DNA of 21,898 bases from an uncultured Opitutales bacterium (GTDB lineage: Bacteria > Verrucomicrobiota > Verrucomicrobiia > Opitutales > Intestinicryptomonadaceae). Position 1 is the stretch's first letter. Every line of letters begins with the position of its first letter. Positions 8,048-13,660 of this stretch are shown here, one piece after another. The translations under genes were made by a program, and so were the position numbers. The stretch covers positions 1 through 21,898 of the forward strand of contig URAK01000022.1 in NCBI GenBank assembly GCA_900545705.1, read 5' to 3'. The notes beneath the pieces were generated by a model. The model made no database searches. It saw nothing but the letters and a program-made list of their open reading frames with translations, and was not told the origin of the DNA.

Positions 8048-8802
8048 TGGACGGGACCATTTTTTCAATCGAGGAATTCGCCGTCAATGATGGCCCCGGA
8101 ATACGCACGACAGTCTTTCTAAAAGGCTGCCCGTTGCGTTGCCAGTGGTGCCACAACCCCGAGGGAATTTCATTTGAGCCGCAAATTCTCAAAAAGAAAA
8201 ACGGCTTGGAGGAGATGTGCGGGGAAAAAATCTCAGCAAAGGCGCTCGCCGACAAGCTGCTGCGCAACGAAAAAATCTTCAAGATGAACGAAGGGGGGGT
8301 CACCTTCACAGGCGGGGAACCTCTTGCACAAGCGCAGTTTCTGTTTGAGACAATGAGGCTGCTTAAAAATAGAGTGCATATCGCGATAGAAACCAGCGGA
8401 TTCGCCACGGGGGCAATATTTAAAGAGGCTACCGGATTGGCAGACCTGATTCTCATGGACAACAAATCGTGCGACCCGCAAGTCCATAAGAAGTTTACGG
8501 GTGTCGACAACACTCAAATTCTCGAAAATTTAAAATTTTTGTGCCGCGCCGACACAGATTTCATAGTGCGCGTTCCGCTGATACCCGGAGTAAATGATAC
8601 TCTCAAAAATATGGAGGCGCTGTCGGAGATTTTAAAAGGGGCAAAGCGGCTAAAAAGAGTGGAGCTTTTAAGGTATAACAAAATTGCCGGCGCAAAATAT
8701 TATATGCTTGGCAAAAAGTATTCTCCGGATTTTAATACAAGTATTCAACCTGATATACACGATACTTTTACAGCCAATTCAATTCCATTTATAGTATTAT
8801 GA
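8047..8802 (+). CDS. glycyl-radical enzyme activating enzyme (radical SAM, PFL-AE type)
   Basis: This 251-residue radical SAM enzyme would use S-adenosylmethionine and a [4Fe-4S] cluster to abstract hydrogen from the glycine of its partner GRE. The family opening is seen as NDGPGIRT at 14-21. The cluster-binding CxxxCxxC is CPLRCQWC at 28-35, and the SAM-binding GGE region is GGVTFTGGEP at 83-92. The double-cluster ferredoxin-like insert found in many GRE dehydratase activases is absent; only one Cys (58) remains between the CxxxCxxC and GGE motifs, so the protein resembles the compact PFL activase. The ATG at 8047 is chosen because it overlaps the galM stop (TAATG); a TTG start nine codons upstream is less likely. 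Its stop overlaps the GRE start (ATGA), so the pair is translationally coupled and its partner is clear. Confidence 0.92.
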   Translation: MDGTIFSIEEFAVNDGPGIRTTVFLKGCPLRCQWCHNPEGISFEPQILKKKNGLEEMCGEKISAKALADKLLRNEKIFKMNEGGVTFTGGEPLAQAQFLFETMRLLKNRVHIAIETSGFATGAIFKEATGLADLILMDNKSCDPQVHKKFTGVDNTQILENLKFLCRADTDFIVRVPLIPGVNDTLKNMEALSEILKGAKRLKRVELLRYNKIAGAKYYMLGKKYSPDFNTSIQPDIHDTFTANSIPFIVL

Positions 8803-10865
8803 ACGAGCGCATAGAAAACTTAAAGAAATATACAACCATAGACAAGTCCCACCGCAAATACCGCAAGAGCTCGACAGAAGCGGGGCTCGCCGAATTGCCC
8901 GAAGATTTCAGGGCATCAGGAATGGGGTTTCAGGAAAGGGCCGGCAACATGCTCGCCGCTTTCCTCGACGCGGAAACCCCGGTATTACTCCCCGAAGAAA
9001 AAATAGTATTCACCCGCACTATAAAAGATATCCCCGACTACGTGACCCCATCTGAATGGCAGGATATCCGCAAGTCGCACTTCGTCCACGAGAAGGGAGA
9101 AGTATTCAACATATCTGCGGACTTTGAAGGAATACTCAATAAGGGTCTTGAAGCCAGAAGGTTGGAAGCCGAAAAGCTCGCCGCTTCATCGGAAGGAGAG
9201 ACAAAAATTTTCGCGGAATCGGTAGAAAAAGTTCTCGCCGCCCTGCAAAGGCTGATTGGCAGATACGCCGACGCCGCCGAAAAGCTCGGAAAGGACGATA
9301 TCGCAAAAACGCTCCGCGCCGTGCAGAAAAATCCCGCAAGCTCTTTCCGCGAAGCCTTGCAGCTCCTCAGAGCCGTCCACTTTGCAATATGGGCCTCCGG
9401 CAGCTACCACAACACGCTCGGAAGACTCGACCAATACCTGTATCCGTTCTATAAATCCGACGTCGAGTCCGGCAAAATTTCCAAAGACGAAGCCTTTGAG
9501 CTGCTCGAGGAATTCTTCCTCGCCTGCAACCGCGACAGCGACCTATACCCCGGAATGCAGCAGGGCGACAACGGCCAAAGCCTCGTTCTCGGCGGCCGCG
9601 ACCCCTCGGGGAAACGCGCTTTCAACGAACTGTCGGAAATGGCGCTTAAAGCTAGCTACGAACTCGCCCTCATTGACCCCAAAATCAACATACGCGTCGA
9701 TTCAGAAACCCCGATAGAAATTTTTGAGATGGGCTCGCGCCTGACAAAAATCGGGCTCGGATTTCCCCAATACTCGAACGACGACGTCGTAATCCCGAGC
9801 CTCGTTGAGAAAGGCTACGATCTCGCCGACGCTTGCGAGTATGTAGTTGCCGCATGCTGGGAATTTATAATCCCCAAGTGCGCGCTCGACATACCGAATA
9901 TCGACGCCGTGTCGCTCGCAGATTGCGTAAACTCGTGCGTGCCAGACCTCGAAACATGCGCCTCGTTCGAGGACTTTTACGAGCTTGTCGAGCGCGAAAT
10001 ACGCCGCCGCGCCGACATAATGGTCCAGAAGCACAAAAACATCTTTATGAAGCCCTCGCCGATAATGTCGGCATTCTCCGTAGGGGCGCTCGAAAATGGG
10101 CACGACATTTCCCTCGGAATGAAATACAACAATTACGGCGTCCACGGCACGGGGATCGCCACGGCGATGGACTCGCTCGCGGCGATAAAAAAATATTGTT
10201 TTGATGAAAAATCAGTCGGAAAGCGCGAGCTAATCGACGCGCTCAAAAACGACTTTGAAGGCAACGAAAAGCTCCTGAAAAAGCTGCGCTATGAAGCGCC
10301 GAAAATGGGCACTGACGACGACTTTGCGGACGATATTGCGACTAAGCTTCTCGATTCTTTTGCGGCGGCGTTTAAGGATAAGAGGAACGAGCGCGGCGGC
10401 TGCTACCGCGTTGGCACGGGATCTGCAATGTTTTACATCGCCCACGCCACAGGCCTCGGCGCAACTGCCGACGGCAGGAGAAAGGGCGAAGTGCTCCCGG
10501 CAAACTATTCGCCTTCGCTTTTCATTAAGCAAAAAGGCCCGATTTCAGTCGTAAAATCCTTCGCGAAGCCGCATCTTAAAAACGTCGCAAACGGCGGGCC
10601 GCTCACGCTCGAATTCGACAGTTCCGTTTTCAGGAACGATGAATCCATAAAAAAGCTCGCAATGCTCGTGCGGACATTCATAAAGCTCGGCGGCCATCAG
10701 CTCCAGCTCAACACAATCGACAGGGACAAGCTGCTCGACGCCAAAATACACCCCGAAAAATATCCACACTTGATAGTTAGAGTGTGGGGTTGGAGCGGCT
10801 ATTTCGTCGAACTCGACGAATGCTATCAAGACCACGTCATAAGAAGAATAGAGTTCTCACTCTGA
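8799..10865 (+). CDS. glycyl radical enzyme of unassigned substrate (PFL-like fold, eliminase-type active site)
   Basis: At 688 residues this is shorter than PFL (about 760) or choline and glycerol lyases (about 790-850). The PFL-like domain has the usual landmarks: HNTLGRLDQYLYPFY near 204-218, GVHGTGIATAMDSLAAIKK near 447-465, and APKMGTDDDFADD. The thiyl-radical loop reads VAACWEFIIP with Cys353 and Glu355. A single Cys followed by x-Glu is the pattern of GRE dehydratases and lyases, not the Cys-Cys pair of PFL. The glycyl loop near the C-terminus is RVWGWSGYF, with Gly664 as the expected radical site 24 residues from the end; the usual form is RVxGYSAxF. The enzyme must work without oxygen. 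It overlaps its activase by four bases and precedes a sugar porter. Database names such as formate acetyltransferase would be misleading. Family certain, substrate unknown. Confidence 0.9.
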   Translation: MNERIENLKKYTTIDKSHRKYRKSSTEAGLAELPEDFRASGMGFQERAGNMLAAFLDAETPVLLPEEKIVFTRTIKDIPDYVTPSEWQDIRKSHFVHEKGEVFNISADFEGILNKGLEARRLEAEKLAASSEGETKIFAESVEKVLAALQRLIGRYADAAEKLGKDDIAKTLRAVQKNPASSFREALQLLRAVHFAIWASGSYHNTLGRLDQYLYPFYKSDVESGKISKDEAFELLEEFFLACNRDSDLYPGMQQGDNGQSLVLGGRDPSGKRAFNELSEMALKASYELALIDPKINIRVDSETPIEIFEMGSRLTKIGLGFPQYSNDDVVIPSLVEKGYDLADACEYVVAACWEFIIPKCALDIPNIDAVSLADCVNSCVPDLETCASFEDFYELVEREIRRRADIMVQKHKNIFMKPSPIMSAFSVGALENGHDISLGMKYNNYGVHGTGIATAMDSLAAIKKYCFDEKSVGKRELIDALKNDFEGNEKLLKKLRYEAPKMGTDDDFADDIATKLLDSFAAAFKDKRNERGGCYRVGTGSAMFYIAHATGLGATADGRRKGEVLPANYSPSLFIKQKGPISVVKSFAKPHLKNVANGGPLTLEFDSSVFRNDESIKKLAMLVRTFIKLGGHQLQLNTIDRDKLLDAKIHPEKYPHLIVRVWGWSGYFVELDECYQDHVIRRIEFSL

Positions 10866-10879
10866 TTGCGGAAAAGTTT

Positions 10880-12205
10880 ATGGAAAAAGCAAAGAAATTC
10901 ATGTTTTATGTCGCGTTTGTCGCGTCGTTGGGCGGCTTCCTTTTTGGCTTCGACACAGTGGTTGTCTCGGGAGCCGAAAAAGGAATACAAAACTACTACC
11001 AATTATCGGGCTGGCTGCACGGGTTCACAATGGCGATAGCCCTTTTCGGAACAATCGCGGGTGCTCTTTTCTGCGGTAGGCCAGCCGAAAAGTTCGGTAG
11101 GCTCGCAAGTCTGAAAGCCATCGCATATTTGTATCTATTTTCCGCCCTCGGCTGCGCATTCGCGACAAACTGGTGGATTTTGATTTTCTTCCGCTTTATG
11201 GGCGGAGTGGCAGTTGGCGCGTCGAGCGTCGTGGGGCCGATGTACATAGCGGAAATTGCACCGGCGGACTGGCGCGGCAGATTCGTCGCGTTCTTTCAAT
11301 TCAATATCGTTCTCGGACTCGTGACGGCGTATATTTCAAACTGGTGGCTAAGCGGACTTCAGCTCACAGACGACTGGCGGTGGATGCTCGGCGTTCTCGC
11401 CCTTCCGTCCGTGCTGTTCGCCGCCCTGCTCTACACTATCCCTGAGAGCCCGAGATGGCTCGTGCTAATGGGCAGAGACTCTGACGCCGGAAGTGTTCTC
11501 AGCAGAATAGGCGATTCCAACGTCACCGCGGCCCTAAACCAGATAAAAGACTCAATATCGCAAACGGAAATCTCGGAGCCTCTATTCCAGAAAAAATACT
11601 GGAAGCCGATTCTAATCGCGTTTTTCGTTGCGACATTCAACCAGCTCTCCGGCATAAACGCAATAAACTACTACGCGCCAAGAATACTCGAAGCGGCGGG
11701 CGTCTTCCGCGAATCGGCTCTATTGCAGTCGATTTTCATCGGAATGACGAACCTCATATTTACCATGCTCGGAATGGTTGTCATCGACAAATTTGGGCGC
11801 AAAAACCTGCTGTATATCGGCTCTGTCTTTATGACTATCGCGCTGCTTTCCGTGGCGGCGGGCTTTAAGTACGAATCTCTTGGCGGATATTATATGTTGT
11901 TCTCGCTGATGCTGTATATTGCGGCGTTTGCGATGTCTCTCGGAGCCGTAATATGGGTTCTAATATCGGAGGTTTTCCCGACGAGCGTGCGCGCCAAAGG
12001 GCAGGTTTTCGGAAGCATGACGCACTGGGCATGGTGCGCGATACTTACATGGGTATTCCCCACCCTCGTAGAGAGCGGATTGTCGGTACCGACCTTCTGC
12101 TTCTTTGCGATTATGGCAGCTCTCACCTTTGTATTCGCTCTAAAACTTCCGGTGACAAAAAACAAGTCGCTCGAAGAAATACAAAAGGAACTTACCAGCC
12201 AATAG
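10880..12205 (+). CDS. sugar-porter family MFS transporter
   Basis: This is a 441-residue inner-membrane transporter with about 12 hydrophobic segments, probably a sugar/proton symporter. Sugar-porter signatures are in order: GFLFGFDTVVVSGA at 19-32, GRPAEKFGR at 66-74, the long RFMGGVAVG...PMYIAEIAP...RGR block at 105-134, PESPRWLV at 188-195, NQLSGINAINYYAP at 254-267, DKFGRK at 303-308 and SEVFPTSVRAKG at 363-374. Gln140 lines up with the xylose-contacting Gln of XylE, while the first residue of the usual QQxSGxN motif is Asn254. The frame extends upstream into the GRE gene, but ATG 10880, 14 bases after the GRE stop and preceded by GGAAAAG at 10870-10876, is the natural start. It is last in the operon and probably brings in the substrate handled by the epimerase and GRE (inference). 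Confidence 0.92.
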   Translation: MEKAKKFMFYVAFVASLGGFLFGFDTVVVSGAEKGIQNYYQLSGWLHGFTMAIALFGTIAGALFCGRPAEKFGRLASLKAIAYLYLFSALGCAFATNWWILIFFRFMGGVAVGASSVVGPMYIAEIAPADWRGRFVAFFQFNIVLGLVTAYISNWWLSGLQLTDDWRWMLGVLALPSVLFAALLYTIPESPRWLVLMGRDSDAGSVLSRIGDSNVTAALNQIKDSISQTEISEPLFQKKYWKPILIAFFVATFNQLSGINAINYYAPRILEAAGVFRESALLQSIFIGMTNLIFTMLGMVVIDKFGRKNLLYIGSVFMTIALLSVAAGFKYESLGGYYMLFSLMLYIAAFAMSLGAVIWVLISEVFPTSVRAKGQVFGSMTHWAWCAILTWVFPTLVESGLSVPTFCFFAIMAALTFVFALKLPVTKNKSLEEIQKELTSQ

Positions 12206-12214
12206 AGCCTTTCG

Positions 12215-12249
12215 CCGCCCACCGCGCTTTCGCAAAGAGCGCGGGGCGG
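12215..12249. other. GC-rich hairpin after the transporter gene
   Basis: CCGCGCT at 12222-12228 pairs with AGCGCGG at 12238-12244, and CCGCC at 12215-12219 with GGCGG at 12245-12249, leaving a two-base bulge and a nine-base loop. It begins ten bases after the transporter stop. An A-rich stretch, not a T run, follows, so it is not a classical terminator; it may protect the 3' end of the mRNA. Confidence 0.5.
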
Positions 12250-12438
12250 AAAAAACGATAAAAATCCGCGGCGCTGCGCAAAATACGCAGGAAAAGAGGG
12301 GAGCACGGAGCTGAAAAAACGATAAAAATCCGAGGCGCGGAACAGAATACGCGGTAAATGAAATCGGCGCGCGGGGCAAAAAAACGATAAAATCCACAGC
12401 GCAAAACAAATTGAAAATGAAATACACGCGGGGCAAAA
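12249..12438. repeat. degenerate tandem repeat, about 64-65 bp period, three copies
   Basis: The core AAAAAACGATAAAAATCC, followed by a G/C-rich part and AATACGC, occurs at 12250, 12314 and, slightly shortened, 12378. Spacings measured at the shared ACG are 64 and 65 bases. Copies two and three both end in CGCGGGGC; the last overlaps the terminator stem. The stretch carries no credible gene in either direction. Confidence 0.65.
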
Positions 12439-12456
12439 CGCTCCGCGCTTTTTTTT
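12427..12456 (+). terminator. strong intrinsic terminator of the galM-GRE-transporter operon
   Basis: CGCGGGGC at 12427-12434 pairs with GCTCCGCG at 12440-12447 (eight pairs, one G-T) around AAAAC, and eight T follow at 12449-12456. It lies 222 bases after the transporter stop, at the end of the tandem repeats, so the operon mRNA would carry a long repeat-containing 3' tail. Confidence 0.8.
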
Positions 12457-12538
12457 GAAAACTAATCGGAAGCAAAATAATCTTTTTGGAGTTTGAATTT
12501 ATTCGCGCGGCTATCACATACCTAAAAAACTTTCTATT

Positions 12539-12619
12539 CCGACGCGAAATTTATCGGTGCTTTTGGCATCAAATTCTCCACAATAAAAAAAGCCCGCACA
12601 CCGAAGCGAAATTTATCGG
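12539..12619. repeat. pair of 19-bp direct repeats spaced 62 bp
   Basis: CCGACGCGAAATTTATCGG at 12539-12557 recurs at 12601-12619 with one base changed. Each copy has CCGA and TCGG at its ends, so each can form a small hairpin. Read on the minus strand, the core CGATAAATTTCGC resembles CGATAAAAATCCGC of the tandem repeat at 12249-12438, and the spacing is nearly the same; they may be inverted members of one family. The remainder of 12457-12682 shows no supported gene. Confidence 0.6.
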
Positions 12620-12620
12620 C
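12585..12620 (-). terminator. weak candidate terminator for the lipoprotein gene
   Basis: On the minus strand the second 19-bp repeat (CCGA/TCGG hairpin; GCCG can also pair imperfectly with CGGGC) is followed by seven T (A at 12585-12591 on the plus strand). The position, about 65 bases past the lipoprotein stop, is right, but the stem is short or interrupted. Confidence 0.3.
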
Positions 12621-12682
12621 ATTTTCCCCGAAACAACACGCCGACACGCCGACGCTCCATGCGATTAAAAGAACCGACAATT

Positions 12683-13318
12683 CTAATTTAGCCTCTCCAA
12701 AAACAGCTCTATCGACCGTATTCCCGCCGACAGTTTTTTCTTATCGTTGCCGTCGGCGGTATTGGATATTTCCGAACGGAGGGTTGCGAGATACCTTTCA
12801 AGGCGCTCTTTGCGGGGCATTTTCCAGCATATTTTCCGTTTATCTGTTTCAAGTTCCTCTTTGCCCAACCTTTCCAGAGCGTAAGTGTGCTCAAGCCTAT
12901 CGGCAAGCTCGCGGTGCTCGGGCTTTACAAATGTCTCAATTACGCTTCCGCCGCCCGGCAAGCTGCGCTTAGTTGTTACAAAAATATCTTCCCTTTTGAG
13001 ATTCAATTTTTTTAGGTATCGGCTGTCGTATACGGCGCATTGAAGGCCCGGGTAATATCCCTCGCACACCACGATAAAATTTTCGGAAAACATGGAGAAG
13101 TCGCGCATTTGACCATTTGTATCCGTAAGCCCTATAAAATTGCTATCCACGACGGGAAAGAGTTTTGGATTTTTTGAGGATAAAACCATTGCGTTTGCGA
13201 TAGGTTCTCCCGTTTGGGCGTCTATCGCCGCAAGGCGGTTTTCTACGCACCCCAAAAGCGGTATAATTAATAGTGCGCAAAGCGCGTATTTAAAAAACCT
13301 ATTTGCTTTTACGTTCAT
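12683..13318 (-). CDS. predicted lipoprotein with carboxypeptidase-regulatory-like segment
   Basis: This 211-residue protein starts with a lipoprotein signal: basic NVKANRFFK, a hydrophobic stretch, and the lipobox LLGC ending at Cys24, the expected lipidated residue. The part directly after it (residues about 29-50, AIDAQTGEPIANAMVLSS) looks like the first strands of a carboxypeptidase-regulatory or beta-sandwich domain, as found in many surface proteins. The C-terminal third is charged and helical, with many Arg, Lys and Glu. I do not recognise a named family. It stands alone, convergent with the GRE operon and divergent from valS. The ATG at 13318 has no strong Shine-Dalgarno site. The signal peptide is clear; the function is unknown. 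Confidence 0.75.
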   Translation of the reverse strand: MNVKANRFFKYALCALLIIPLLGCVENRLAAIDAQTGEPIANAMVLSSKNPKLFPVVDSNFIGLTDTNGQMRDFSMFSENFIVVCEGYYPGLQCAVYDSRYLKKLNLKREDIFVTTKRSLPGGGSVIETFVKPEHRELADRLEHTYALERLGKEELETDKRKICWKMPRKERLERYLATLRSEISNTADGNDKKKLSAGIRSIELFLERLN

Positions 13319-13660
13319 ATCTTATGGCACACGAGAAAATATCTAAAATAAACTTATTCTGTATCGCCCAAATTTACAATAAAAATTGCCTATTCTGCGC
13401 GCAAAGCTACATATACACGCATACTTAACACATTGCCCGGCAAGACTCAAAAACGGTGTACACTGTAAATTGCCCCCGTTTCCCTGCAGGCCGCAAAGAA
13501 GAAAAATACGCGGCTAATCTATAAAAAATTCTCCCCGCCTGCTCTTTTTTTCCCACGCAAAAATTAACACAATCCGCAATGCCCACGACCCGAACAAAAG
13601 CAATAGTCTTGACACGCCGCCTTCTTTTAAAATCCTTGTACAGTTTACTGTAATATAATA
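13319..13660. other. divergent intergenic region between lipoprotein gene and valS
   Basis: These 342 bases contain no supported gene. Visible signals are a GTGTACAC palindrome near 13456-13463, a TTGACA at 13609-13614, and a TACAG/CTGTA inverted repeat with TATAAT directly before valS. Promoters for both flanking genes should lie here, but I cannot place a complete -35/-10 pair for either. Confidence 0.4.
13639..13659 (+). promoter_or_regulatory. operator-like inverted repeat plus TATAAT at the valS start
   Basis: TACAG-TTTA-CTGTA (13639-13652) is a perfect five-base inverted repeat. It is followed by TATAAT at 13654-13659, one base before the valS ATG. TTGACA at 13609-13614 is too far from this TATAAT for a normal promoter and too near the TAAAAT at 13628-13633 (13-base gap). 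A protein-binding site or a leaderless start are both possible. Confidence 0.35.

Noticed and set aside
8799..10865. Annotation as pyruvate formate-lyase (pflB)
   Set aside because: The tandem Cys pair required by PFL is absent; Cys-Trp-Glu and the altered glycyl loop point to another GRE reaction.
12140..12517. Minus-strand frames with repeated Phe/Arg-rich segments
   Set aside because: The periodic peptide is a translation of the noncoding tandem repeat and runs through the operon terminator.
12486..12668. 60-codon plus-strand frame over the 19-bp repeats
   Set aside because: Its sequence is explained by noncoding repeats; there is no ribosome binding site and no family resemblance.
13319..13660. 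T-box or other riboswitch before valS
   Set aside because: I looked for a T-box-like sequence and a leader terminator before valS and found neither; the known range of T-boxes also makes it unlikely in this lineage.
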